NCBI GenBank assembly: GCA_963975935.1 | Contig: CAXBIQ010000001.1 | Coordinates: 124,001-188,000 of the forward strand | Direction of reading: 5' to 3' | DNA from: Planktosalinus sp963975935 | GTDB lineage: Bacteria; Bacteroidota; Bacteroidia; Flavobacteriales; Flavobacteriaceae | DNA: 64,000 nt | In this document: positions 23,319-32,332 of the stretch, one piece after another | Position numbering within the stretch: the first letter of the stretch is position 1 | Layout of the letters: each line of letters opens with the position of its first letter | Made by a program: the position numbers and the translations under genes | The notes under the pieces: model-generated | What the model was told of the DNA's origin: nothing | Database searches by the model: none | Seen by the model: the letters and a program-made list of their open reading frames with translations, nothing else

Positions 23319-23774
23319 ATGACACGGCTTCTATTATACATAACAACAGTTATTGCTGCTTTTTTAATCTCATTCAGCGGACAAGCTCAAGAAGTTCAGT
23401 TTGGCAGAGAGTGTTTTGGAGGCACAACAATTTGTATTCAAGAGTCTTCAGGCGATAAATCTTCATCTTTAGGTGATCTAACTAAATCATCAAGTAAAAC
23501 GTCATTTCAAAAATTAAATGACAATACAATAAGACTTACGGTTCAAAAAAATAAGTTGTCAAATGAAGAAAAAACGGCTATCACCGGAGAATCATTTGAC
23601 ACACCTGATACTACAGCAGTTTTTAAACAAGAGCTGGATTATATTTTAGAGAAAGAATTGATTATGTATTTAGGCTTGAGCCCAAATATGTCCCTTTTAA
23701 AAGCGGGAACATATCCATTGGAATTTACAGATCAAGCAATCGTAATTACTTTAACATTAACCCAATTAAATTAA
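23319..23774 (+). CDS. Small exported protein with Cys motif, head of a two-gene operon
   Basis: This 151-aa product has a Sec signal peptide (LLLYITTVIAAFLISFSGQA). After cleavage comes VQFGRECFGGTTICIQES, a GRxC-G-xIC motif, then a Ser-rich linker and a tail DYILEKELIMYLGLSPN followed by LKAGTYPLEF. The motif and tail plan are shared with the broken gene at 22008-22442. No known family is recognised. The operator-promoter upstream places it under the presumed LuxR-type regulator. It is 6 nt from the next gene. Confidence 0.75.
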   Translation: MTRLLLYITTVIAAFLISFSGQAQEVQFGRECFGGTTICIQESSGDKSSSLGDLTKSSSKTSFQKLNDNTIRLTVQKNKLSNEEKTAITGESFDTPDTTAVFKQELDYILEKELIMYLGLSPNMSLLKAGTYPLEFTDQAIVITLTLTQLN

Positions 23775-23780
23775 AATATT

Positions 23781-24923
23781 TTGAAAAAGTTTGTAGTCTA
23801 TATCTTTTTATTGTTAGCTTCAAACTCCTTGACGGCTTCCTCTCCAGGAGTCGAAAAAGTTTTGGATGAAATGGTAATGGATATTACCAAAATACAGAAC
23901 AGTTATAATTTAAAAACAAATGCTATCCATGTAAGAAATAATCAAATTGATTTGTTATTACTGGAAACATTAGGCGTCGAAAAAAAACTGGACTTATTAA
24001 TTGAAAAAAACACATTAGAAAAAGAACTAAGTGAATTAGCAAATACTCAATATTTAGAGATAAGTAAAGTTAGGTATTTAAAAGGCGTCCAAGTCATAAG
24101 ACTGCTTTACGGAAAAATATTAGCATTAGACCATCACTTTTCAGCCGTTTCTTCTTTACATGACATTAATTCTATATCAAATCCCAATAGTTTTCCTGAA
24201 TTTGTAAAAGCAACAACAGAAATAAAAAATACTGTTGATCGCAAGCAGGGTTTCGATCTTAGCGGGGTTTTAGGCAACAACGTTTATACTTCTGTAGTTC
24301 ATACACTGGTTTCTGTATTTGTGGGCAATGGAAATTCAAAACAAGAGAAAAGCAAACAATTGAGTGAAATAGAATGCATTATTGATTTCTCATTAAGCGT
24401 ATCAAACGATTTAAATACTATTTATTTTGAAACTGCTTTTTTACAAAAACAGAATGAAAATATTAAACAAGATTTAATTCAGCTCTTTTCAGATTTTACA
24501 AAGCCTCTTAACTACAAAAAATCATTGGAGGAATTTAGGAATACTGATGGCTGGGATGAAATAAGAAATTCCCTGGATACTTATTTACGAGACTTAAATG
24601 CCATGTTAAAAGATAAAACCAAGCAGGCTGAATCCAGAAGGATGAGGGTGAACCTTGAATTTGGAACAGACAGATTGCTTCAGTTTTTAAATCAATACAA
24701 CACCTTTATTAATCAGGGCACAAATTTTTATGAAAAATTCCACATAATGTTAAGCAGTTATGAAGAGAAAAAGCAATGCACAACAAAAGTCCCGGTTGAA
24801 TACAAAAAGCTTAAGGACGGTATTGCCTTAACCATTGATAAATTTAACACGGCCTATAAGCCCGTAGAAGTAAACGGGACCAAACTCAAAGAAATCCTCT
24901 ATGGGTTAAATGAATTTAATTAA
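23781..24923 (+). CDS. Exported helical protein of unknown function
   Basis: The 380-aa product starts at TTG, 6 nt after the previous stop, with a signal peptide MKKFVVYIFLLLASNSLTAS. The rest is almost all alpha-helical with coiled-coil stretches (residues 30-110 and 200-330), for example LLIEKNTLEKELSELANTQY. Only one Cys pair region is seen. No enzymatic motif is present. It is co-transcribed with the 151-aa protein, so the two may form a secreted pair. Its last eight bases overlap the convergent S8 protease gene. Confidence 0.75.
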   Translation: MKKFVVYIFLLLASNSLTASSPGVEKVLDEMVMDITKIQNSYNLKTNAIHVRNNQIDLLLLETLGVEKKLDLLIEKNTLEKELSELANTQYLEISKVRYLKGVQVIRLLYGKILALDHHFSAVSSLHDINSISNPNSFPEFVKATTEIKNTVDRKQGFDLSGVLGNNVYTSVVHTLVSVFVGNGNSKQEKSKQLSEIECIIDFSLSVSNDLNTIYFETAFLQKQNENIKQDLIQLFSDFTKPLNYKKSLEEFRNTDGWDEIRNSLDTYLRDLNAMLKDKTKQAESRRMRVNLEFGTDRLLQFLNQYNTFINQGTNFYEKFHIMLSSYEEKKQCTTKVPVEYKKLKDGIALTIDKFNTAYKPVEVNGTKLKEILYGLNEFN

Positions 24924-26598
24924 TTTTTTTATTCACCATCTTCTCCGCCATTATAAATGCATTATACATATTCACCATTTTCCCTGACTTTGAAACTTCG
25001 GCAAATGGTTTTTTATTGTTTTCTTCCCCACCCAGCAGCACGGTTTGGTTTGCGGTTAAACCACTGTCCATAATGATATGCTTAACTTGTGCCGCAGAAA
25101 GTTGTGGGTAATACGAGCGCAACATCGCTGCTACTCCGGCAACTGCAGGAGCCGCCATAGAAGTTCCCATCTGGAATTCATATTCGTTGTTTGGGGTAGT
25201 GGACCAGATTTGTACTCCGGGCGCAAACACATCAACTTGGTTCTTACCGTAATTTGAAAAGGAAGCTATCATGTCAGCACCATATTTTGGATTCAATGCC
25301 CCAACGCTTAGGAATGCATCAGAAAATTCATCAAAGTTGGTGGTTTGATCGTTTGGATACACCTGAATCTCATCGTCATCCAAATCAAAACCGTCGTTTC
25401 CGGATGCATTGACAATGAGCACATCGTTTTCCGCGGCATATTTTATTGCGTCATAGACCCACTCCGGGTTTGGCGAATAAAACTTACCAAAGCTGGTATT
25501 GATTACCTTGGCACCATTATCAACAGCATAGCGTATTGCGAGAGCAATATCCTTATCATATTCATCACCGTCAGGAACAGCTCTCAATGCCATAATTTCC
25601 ACATTTTGGGCTACACCATCCATGCCAATGCCGTTGTTGCGCTCTGCAGCTATGATCCCCGCAACGTGCGTACCGTGTTTTGCATCTTTCTTTAAGGGAT
25701 CAGGACCCGCCACTTGGTTGTTACCATTAGGGGCATCATTGATGTCATATGGGTTGTCACCCAAAACAGCCCTGAAATCAACATCAACATTGAAGTGGTT
25801 CTCCAGACGTGTGCCAAAATATTCAATTCCTTCATCTAACTGCTTAATGATGGAAGGTATGTTGTCATCAAATGTAAACATTTGCTCCAGCATCATCACT
25901 TCCCGTTGTAATGATGGGTCTTTTTTCAGGGGCTCTAAATCTTGTGACGTATAGTCCTCAGTTTCCAGCTTTTGGGAAACTTTTTGATGTGCGGGTTTTA
26001 TTTGTGACACAATAGACTCATACTGCATCTTATTGTTCAAGGCGTCTTGTTTTTCTTTTAGGTATTCGGCTTTAGCTTTTTTGTAAAGGGCATATTCCGC
26101 CCTGTCTGCCGTGCTGATAGCACTTTCGGGTTTGTCTTCATACTTTGGTGCCAGGCGGCGCATAATGCGCACATATTCCATATTTTCGCCCACTATGTCA
26201 CCCAAAAAGTTCCAACCGTTTATGTCATCTATATAACCATTGCCGTCGTCATCTATACCATTGCTTGGAATTTCACCACTGTTCACCCAGATTACACTCT
26301 TCAGGTCTTCGTGTACTATATCAATTCCACTATCAATAACCCCCACAATCACTTTTTGACCTTTACGTTTTTTGATAATTTCATCATACGTGCGGGTAAC
26401 ACTCATCCCGGGAACGGTGTCTTTGACCAAATCCATATGCCACCAGCTCTTTAACTCTTCATCTGTGAGTTCCTGGACTTTAAGAGGCATGGAGTCAATG
26501 TTCTCAATGGGCGTGGAAACCAGCGCAGCTGAACTGCCACAAGAATATAAAACAGCCGAAACAGCCGCAAAAACAAAAATTTTAAAATAATGTTGCAT
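24916..26598 (-). CDS. S8-family (subtilisin-like) serine protease lipoprotein
   Basis: This 560-aa protein has an SPII-like signal (IFVFAAVSAVLYSC, Cys20). The catalytic triad is Asp89 (VGVIDSGID), His308 (HGTHVAG) and Ser480 (GTSMAAP), with the oxyanion Asn398 in NASGNDG. About 200 residues of charged helical insert lie between Asp and His, which is far longer than in subtilisin but is seen in Bacteroidota S8 peptidases. It probably acts at the cell surface or in the periplasm. The stop overlaps the end of the accessory island, and it may be a core gene flanking it. Confidence 0.93.
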   Translation of the reverse strand: MQHYFKIFVFAAVSAVLYSCGSSAALVSTPIENIDSMPLKVQELTDEELKSWWHMDLVKDTVPGMSVTRTYDEIIKKRKGQKVIVGVIDSGIDIVHEDLKSVIWVNSGEIPSNGIDDDGNGYIDDINGWNFLGDIVGENMEYVRIMRRLAPKYEDKPESAISTADRAEYALYKKAKAEYLKEKQDALNNKMQYESIVSQIKPAHQKVSQKLETEDYTSQDLEPLKKDPSLQREVMMLEQMFTFDDNIPSIIKQLDEGIEYFGTRLENHFNVDVDFRAVLGDNPYDINDAPNGNNQVAGPDPLKKDAKHGTHVAGIIAAERNNGIGMDGVAQNVEIMALRAVPDGDEYDKDIALAIRYAVDNGAKVINTSFGKFYSPNPEWVYDAIKYAAENDVLIVNASGNDGFDLDDDEIQVYPNDQTTNFDEFSDAFLSVGALNPKYGADMIASFSNYGKNQVDVFAPGVQIWSTTPNNEYEFQMGTSMAAPAVAGVAAMLRSYYPQLSAAQVKHIIMDSGLTANQTVLLGGEENNKKPFAEVSKSGKMVNMYNAFIMAEKMVNKKIN

Positions 26599-26600
26599 AG

Positions 26601-27464
26601 TTATGAATTGAATAGTTCGTTAAATGTAAAGCGTTCTTTGAGGCGTACACCTTTTTCAGTGTTTTCGACCGTTATAATTTCCTGATGGGCATCGTGTTCC
26701 AGAAAGAGATAATAATTGTTTTCTGCCGCCTTTTTTAAAAAGGTTGCCTTTTCGTCCAGTGTCAAAAGGGGACGTGTGTCATACCCCATTACAAAAGGGA
26801 GCGGGACGTGACCGGCCGTCGGTAACAAATCTGCCATGAAGCAGAGGGTTTTCCCTTGATGTTTTATCATTGGAATCATTTGTTTTTCAGTATGCCCATC
26901 AGCAAAAAAGATACCAAAATCCAGTTCAGAGGTGTTTAGAAATTGTTCTGTGGTCCTGTTTATAAAATGAAGTTGCCCGCTTTCCTGAATGGGAAGGATA
27001 TTTTCTTTTAGAAATGACGCTTTTTCCCGTGCATTGGGTTCTGTGGCCCAATGCCAGTGGTTTTCATTACTCCAGAATCTGGCATTTTTAAAAGCGGGTT
27101 CATAACCCGTGCGGTCTTTATTCCACTGAATACTGCCGCCACAATGGTCAAAGTGCAAATGGGTTAAAAAAACATCTGTGATATCATTTCGGTGAAAACC
27201 GAGATTTTTAAGAGAGTCGTCAAGATTGTGTTCTCCCCAGCGGTAATAATAGCCAAAAAACTTTTCGCTTTGCTTGTCACCCATACCGTTGTCAATCAAA
27301 ATGAGTTTGTTGCCGTTTTCGATGAGAAGACACCGGGCCGCAATATCAATCATATTGTTTGCATCTGCGGGATTGGTTCTGTTCCAAAGAGATTTGGGTA
27401 CCACGCCAAACATAGCACCGCCGTCGAGTTTAAAATTTCCGGCTTCTACGGGATATAAAGTCAT
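26601..27464 (-). CDS. MBL-fold metallo-hydrolase
   Basis: I start at MTLYPVEAGNFKLDGG because the eight codons before it are Arg-rich and not family-like. The 287-aa product carries the metallo-beta-lactamase metal site THLHFDHCGG and later metal His/Asp in FFADGHTEKQM and FMADLLP. The FKLDGGAMFGVVPKSLW start is typical of the quorum-quenching-lactonase-like or general MBL branch common in flavobacteria. The substrate is not determined. It is 2 nt from the S8 protease start, so the two are in one transcript. Confidence 0.9.
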   Translation of the reverse strand: MTLYPVEAGNFKLDGGAMFGVVPKSLWNRTNPADANNMIDIAARCLLIENGNKLILIDNGMGDKQSEKFFGYYYRWGEHNLDDSLKNLGFHRNDITDVFLTHLHFDHCGGSIQWNKDRTGYEPAFKNARFWSNENHWHWATEPNAREKASFLKENILPIQESGQLHFINRTTEQFLNTSELDFGIFFADGHTEKQMIPMIKHQGKTLCFMADLLPTAGHVPLPFVMGYDTRPLLTLDEKATFLKKAAENNYYLFLEHDAHQEIITVENTEKGVRLKERFTFNELFNS

Positions 27465-27616
27465 AAATAAACGATTAAGGCGACGCAAATTAAGAAAAGC
27501 TTTGCGTTTTTAATAATAAGCAATGTCTAATTATGGCTAATTTAACAAAAACACATTTATACCAAACGTTGTTTTACATGCGTTAGTTATCTTTATGCCT
27601 GTTTTATACAAAAGCT

Positions 27617-27838
27617 ATGAAGAATTTTACTTTCCTTTTTGTTTGTGTTGTTACTGTTTGTCTTTCGTGCAAGAGTGACGACTCACCCACGTGTACCACC
27701 TGTTCTTCTGAACTCACACCTCCCTTTGAGCTTTGCAAGGAAAGCAATGGAAATGCCTCTGTAAACGGTGAAAACACCGGTGTTGAATATGCAATTTATC
27801 TGGACGGACTTGTAAGTGAGGGAGTGTCTTGCAATTGA
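27617..27838 (+). CDS. Small Cys-rich lipoprotein
   Basis: This 73-aa product has an SPII signal (FTFLFVCVVTVCLSC, Cys18) and a mature chain with five more Cys, including a CTTC motif after DDSPT and a C-terminal VSCN. This spacing could bind a metal or form disulfides. No family is recognised. It stands alone, convergent with lepA (6 nt). Confidence 0.6.
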   Translation: MKNFTFLFVCVVTVCLSCKSDDSPTCTTCSSELTPPFELCKESNGNASVNGENTGVEYAIYLDGLVSEGVSCN

Positions 27839-27844
27839 GAATGG

Positions 27845-29641
27845 TTAATCATTCAATTTTAATACAGCCATGAATGCCTGTTGCGGGATTTCCACATTCC
27901 CCACCTGACGCATACGTTTCTTACCCTTTTTCTGTTTTTCCAGTAATTTTCGCTTACGCGAAATATCCCCACCATAACATTTTGCAGTAACATCTTTTCT
28001 CAATGCTTTGATGGTTTCACGGGCAATAATTTTTGAGCCAATAGCGGCCTGTATGGGAATATCAAACTGTTGTCTCGGGATGAGTTCTTTCAGTTTTTCA
28101 CACATTTTTTTTCCGATATTATGTGCATTGTCTATATGAATCAAAGATGAAAGAGCATCTACAGTTTGGGCATTTAATAGTATGTCGACGCGAACAAGCT
28201 TGGAAGCACGCAGGCCGATGGGTGAATAGTCAAAAGACGCATATCCTTTTGAAACCGTCTTTAAACGGTCATAAAAATCAAACACGATTTCTGCCAGAGG
28301 CATATCAAAAGTTAGTTCTACGCGTTCAGGTGTTAAATAGGTTTGTGTTTTGATCATCCCCCTTTTTTCGATACACAATGACATTACATTACCCACAAAA
28401 TCTGATTTGGTGATTATTGTAGCTTTTATAAAAGGCTCTTCAACACGATCGAGACTGGATGGGTCAGGAAGGTCTGAAGGGTTGTTAACAACAATGATAT
28501 CATCGGGGTTTTTGGTTGAGAAAGCATGATAGGAGACGTTTGGTACCGTGGTAATAACGGTCATATCAAACTCGCGCTCCAATCTTTCCTGAATGATTTC
28601 CAAGTGCAGCATCCCCAGAAATCCACATCGAAAACCAAAACCCAAAGCAGCAGAGCTCTCAGGTGTGAATACCAATGAGGCATCATTTAGCTGCAGTTTT
28701 TCCATCGAGGATCTCAGTTCTTCATAGTCCTCGGTGTCAACGGGATAAATACCTGCAAATACCATGGGTTTTACGTTCTCAAATCCTGATATGGGATTCT
28801 TTGTTGGGTTTTGAGCATCTGTTATGGTATCCCCCACTTTGACCTCACGTGCATCTTTGATTCCTGTGATTAAATAGCCCACATCACCGGCTTTAATTTC
28901 CTGTTTTGGGGCTTGTTTTAGCTTAAGGGTACCCACTTCATCAGCATCATAGGTTTTTCCGGTAGCAACAAATTTTATTTTTTGTCCTTTTTTAATGCTG
29001 CCGTTTATTACCCTAAAAATTGTCTCAACACCACGAAAGGGGTTGTAAACAGAGTCAAAAATAAGAGCCTGTAAAGGTTCATCAACATTTCCTTTTGGTG
29101 CAGGAATGCGTTCTATAATGGCCGATAGAATTTCATCAATTCCCAGGCCTGTTTTTGCACTTGCAGGGATAACATCTTCCGGGGAGCAGCCCAACAATTC
29201 TACGATATCGTCTGTGACTTCTTCAGGATTGGCGCTTGGCAAATCAACTTTATTGAGAACGGGTATAATTTCAAGATCATTCTCCAGAGCAAGGTAAAGG
29301 TTGGAAATCGTTTGCGCCTGTATGCTTTGTGCAGCATCAACGATGAGTAAAGCACCTTCACAGGCAGCAATAGAACGAGAAACTTCATAAGAAAAGTCAA
29401 CGTGCCCGGGTGTATCAATTAGATTGAGAATGTATTTTTCACCCTTGTAATCATATTCCATCTGTATGGCATGACTTTTTATGGTGATGCCACGCTCACG
29501 CTCCAGATCCATATTGTCAAGCAACTGTTCTTGTTTTTCACGTGAAGTAACAGAGCCTGTGGCGTCTAATAGCCTGTCTGCCAGTGTGCTTTTACCGTGA
29601 TCTATATGTGCAATAATGCAAAAGTTCCGAATGTTTTTCAT
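27845..29641 (-). CDS. lepA: Elongation factor 4 (LepA)
   Basis: I start at MKNIRNFCIIAHIDHGKST, the family start, dropping eleven upstream codons. The 598-aa GTPase binds ribosomes and promotes back-translocation or initiation fidelity. G1 is AHIDHGKST, G2 is ERGITIKS, G3 is DTPGH, G4 is NKVD and G5 is SAKTGLG. The LepA-specific C-terminal domain ends CYGGDISRKRKLLEKQKKGKKRMRQVG. The length equals that of E. coli LepA. Confidence 0.97.
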   Translation of the reverse strand: MKNIRNFCIIAHIDHGKSTLADRLLDATGSVTSREKQEQLLDNMDLERERGITIKSHAIQMEYDYKGEKYILNLIDTPGHVDFSYEVSRSIAACEGALLIVDAAQSIQAQTISNLYLALENDLEIIPVLNKVDLPSANPEEVTDDIVELLGCSPEDVIPASAKTGLGIDEILSAIIERIPAPKGNVDEPLQALIFDSVYNPFRGVETIFRVINGSIKKGQKIKFVATGKTYDADEVGTLKLKQAPKQEIKAGDVGYLITGIKDAREVKVGDTITDAQNPTKNPISGFENVKPMVFAGIYPVDTEDYEELRSSMEKLQLNDASLVFTPESSAALGFGFRCGFLGMLHLEIIQERLEREFDMTVITTVPNVSYHAFSTKNPDDIIVVNNPSDLPDPSSLDRVEEPFIKATIITKSDFVGNVMSLCIEKRGMIKTQTYLTPERVELTFDMPLAEIVFDFYDRLKTVSKGYASFDYSPIGLRASKLVRVDILLNAQTVDALSSLIHIDNAHNIGKKMCEKLKELIPRQQFDIPIQAAIGSKIIARETIKALRKDVTAKCYGGDISRKRKLLEKQKKGKKRMRQVGNVEIPQQAFMAVLKLND

Positions 29642-29674
29642 ACAAGTCTGCCTCTCAATCTTTTGAATTTGCAA

Positions 29675-29868
29675 ATATAATTTATTTAAGCATCATCCCT
29701 TACATAAAACGCAGATAAACCTTATTTTTACACTTTAACAAAAAAAACAGCAATTTATCGTTGAATATTAAGTTTTTTTTAACAAATTTGTAGGATATTT
29801 ATTGACTGCCGCTAATGTTTCCCCAAAACTAAAAGCAAACTCTGGATTATCTCATACTGAGACTTATT
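29675..29868. other. Divergent intergenic region between lepA and the receptor gene
   Basis: 194 nt of AT-rich sequence with a small dyad CTCA-TAC-TGAG (29851-29861) just before the receptor start. No full TTG/TAnnTTTG promoter was found for the plus-strand gene. Confidence 0.4.
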
Positions 29869-32265
29869 ATGATTAGGATTTTACTACTCACCATACTAAC
29901 GGCTACATCACTCAATGCCCAGCAGCAGGTTTCGGGGATAATCGTAAATAAAGACAATGAACCTTTTTCTTTTGTAACCGTTTTGTTGCTCAAACAAACT
30001 GATTCTGTTTTTGTTTCAGGCAGCGCAACAGATGAAAAAGGAAGATTTGTTATTTCTAATGTTGCCACCGGAAACTATTTACTAAAGGCTTCTTTTATAG
30101 GGTGCCACGATTTATATGAGCCGGTTGAGATAAATGCAGACGTAAACCTTGGGGTTTTGACCCTAATGGAAAATCCGGAAGAGTTGGGTGAGGTCTCCTT
30201 AAGTGTTCAAAGGCCCACCATAAGAAGGGAAGTCGACCGTCTTATCTTTAATGTAGAAAACACATCACTTTCCAACGGAAGCACCTGGGAGATTTTAAAA
30301 AGAACCCCCAGCGTGATTGTACAACAAAACAACATTACGGTAAAAAATCAAGCTGCAACAGTATATATCAATGACAGAAGGGTCAACCTCTCTGCTACGG
30401 AGGTACAGAGCCTACTGGAAAGTTTTTCGGGAACAAATATCAAAAGTATTGAAGTGATCACCAATCCCTCGGCTAAATATGATGCTGAAAGTGGGTTGAT
30501 AATCAATATTGTCACAAGTAAAAACATTACACCGGGATATAAAGGCAATATTTCAGGAAATTTTGAACAAGCCATTTTTCCTAAGTACCGGGTAGGGACG
30601 GGACATTATTTTAAGAATAAATGGCTGAACCTTTCCGTTGATTATAGCTTTAACAAACGAAAAGAACACAAAAACGACCTGGGTGAAATTACCTTTTTTA
30701 AAACGGATAATAGTATTAATTCTTTCTGGGAAACAGATTTTGAAAGAATTACCCGTTCTGAAACCCACAACATTAACACATCACTTGACTTTACACTGAG
30801 CGATAAAACCACAATTAATCTTTCATCGTTAATTCTTATTGAGCCTAACACCACATATTCAAATACCGAAGTGGCTAATATCTTTAGTCCACAATGGCAA
30901 CTGGATTCACTGTTTACAACAGATAGTGGTTTGGACCTGAAGAAGCATAACATCGCTCTTGACTTTTCCCTGCAGCACAAATTTAATGAGACCGGAACAA
31001 ATCTTTCGGCTAATGCTCATTACACAAATTATGACAACACTCGTGACCAAAGTGTGAACACCAATTATTTTTTACCCAATGGTGATTTTCTGAGAAACAA
31101 TAGCTTTTTAACAGATGCCTTTCAGGAAACAGGTATTATGTTTGGACAAATTGATTTTGAAACAAACCTGCTTAATTCAAAATTTGAAACCGGAATAAAA
31201 GCTTCTCATATTGATTCAAAAAGTGGAATTGATTTTTTTAGCACAGACAATAGTGCCAACCAAAACGAAATGCTGTCAGACCACTTTAATTATGAGGAAG
31301 TGATTCTGGCAGGATATGTAAACTTTTCAAAAGACTGGGAAAAGTGGAAACTTCGCTTTGGGTTAAGGGGAGAGCAAACAGAAGCTGAAGGAAATTCCAT
31401 TTCTTTAGTCCAAATAAGGGAATACAGCTATTTTGACCTTTTACCCAACCTGAGTTTAAATTTCATTCCAAATCAAGACCACAGTGTTACTTTCTCATAT
31501 AAAAGAAGTATTGAAAGACCGCGTTATGACCTGTTAAACCCCTTTAGTTATTTTATAAACGAAAACAATTTCACGACAGGAAATCCTGATCTTCAAGCAT
31601 CAACATCTGAAAGATTTTCCATTAACTATTTAGTAGAAGGCAGGTATTCTTTTGAAGTTTACTATAGAACTTCAGACAACCCAATTGAGGTGTTGAGTTT
31701 TCAAAACAATGAAAACAGATTCTTAAGAAGTATTTCAGCTAATATGCTTGATAAAACAGGCTATGGGTTGGAGTTTTTACATGGTACATCTATTAAACCA
31801 TGGTGGTATTATCAAATGTACCTTTCATTGTTCCACGAAGAAAACACGTTTTTTGCTATTGAGAGCAACAACAGCAGGGTCACAGTAAAGGCTGATGGCT
31901 TTTTTACACAAATTTATAATGGTTTTACTATAACCAAAGACAGGTCTTTGTCTGCAGATATGACATTAACACACTTGACAGGACTGCCTTATGGCACCTA
32001 TCTTATGGATCCATTTACAACTGTTTCACTGGGCGCCAGAAAATCCCTTTGGGAAAATAGGGCTTCCATATCACTTACCGTAAATGATATTTTTGATACA
32101 ACAAACAGAAAGTTGCAGTCTGATTTTTTAAACCAGCGAAATAGTTATTTTGCTATTCAGGAGACGCAATATGTCCAATTGGGTTTTACCTATAACTTTG
32201 GAAACTTCAAGTTGCAGGACAACAAACGGCAAATAAGAAATGAAGAGCGCAACCGCATTGATTAG
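29869..32265 (+). CDS. TonB-dependent receptor-type outer membrane beta-barrel protein
   Basis: This 798-aa protein has a signal peptide (MIRILLLTILTATSLNA), an N-terminal carboxypeptidase-regulatory-like beta domain (residues 20-105, VSGIIVNKDNEPFSFVTVLL), a plug (WEILKRTPSVIV, then VYINDRRVNL) and a C-terminal Bacteroidota-type barrel ending in FTYNFGNFK. It lacks an adjoining SusD gene, so it is not part of a polysaccharide locus. It belongs to the outer membrane beta-barrel family whose ligands are mostly unknown. Single gene, followed by dus. Confidence 0.9.
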   Translation: MIRILLLTILTATSLNAQQQVSGIIVNKDNEPFSFVTVLLLKQTDSVFVSGSATDEKGRFVISNVATGNYLLKASFIGCHDLYEPVEINADVNLGVLTLMENPEELGEVSLSVQRPTIRREVDRLIFNVENTSLSNGSTWEILKRTPSVIVQQNNITVKNQAATVYINDRRVNLSATEVQSLLESFSGTNIKSIEVITNPSAKYDAESGLIINIVTSKNITPGYKGNISGNFEQAIFPKYRVGTGHYFKNKWLNLSVDYSFNKRKEHKNDLGEITFFKTDNSINSFWETDFERITRSETHNINTSLDFTLSDKTTINLSSLILIEPNTTYSNTEVANIFSPQWQLDSLFTTDSGLDLKKHNIALDFSLQHKFNETGTNLSANAHYTNYDNTRDQSVNTNYFLPNGDFLRNNSFLTDAFQETGIMFGQIDFETNLLNSKFETGIKASHIDSKSGIDFFSTDNSANQNEMLSDHFNYEEVILAGYVNFSKDWEKWKLRFGLRGEQTEAEGNSISLVQIREYSYFDLLPNLSLNFIPNQDHSVTFSYKRSIERPRYDLLNPFSYFINENNFTTGNPDLQASTSERFSINYLVEGRYSFEVYYRTSDNPIEVLSFQNNENRFLRSISANMLDKTGYGLEFLHGTSIKPWWYYQMYLSLFHEENTFFAIESNNSRVTVKADGFFTQIYNGFTITKDRSLSADMTLTHLTGLPYGTYLMDPFTTVSLGARKSLWENRASISLTVNDIFDTTNRKLQSDFLNQRNSYFAIQETQYVQLGFTYNFGNFKLQDNKRQIRNEERNRID

Positions 32266-32306
32266 TCATTAAACAATTTCCTTTCAGCCATATCCTCAAA
32301 ATGATA

Positions 32307-32314
32307 TACCTTTG
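32307..32314 (+). promoter_or_regulatory. -7 box of the dus promoter
   Basis: TACCTTTG fits TAnnTTTG and ends 18 nt before the start codon of the tRNA-dihydrouridine synthase gene. The -33 element is not clear. Confidence 0.5.
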
Positions 32315-32332
32315 TAGCCAGATTTTACAATT

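Noticed and set aside
16339..24923. Island as a defence system (restriction, CBASS or similar)
   Set aside because: No nuclease, cyclase, helicase, ATPase or reverse transcriptase domain is present; most products are exported.
29869..32265. TonB-dependent receptor as part of a polysaccharide utilisation locus
   Set aside because: No SusD-like gene, glycoside hydrolase or anti-sigma/sigma pair is adjacent.
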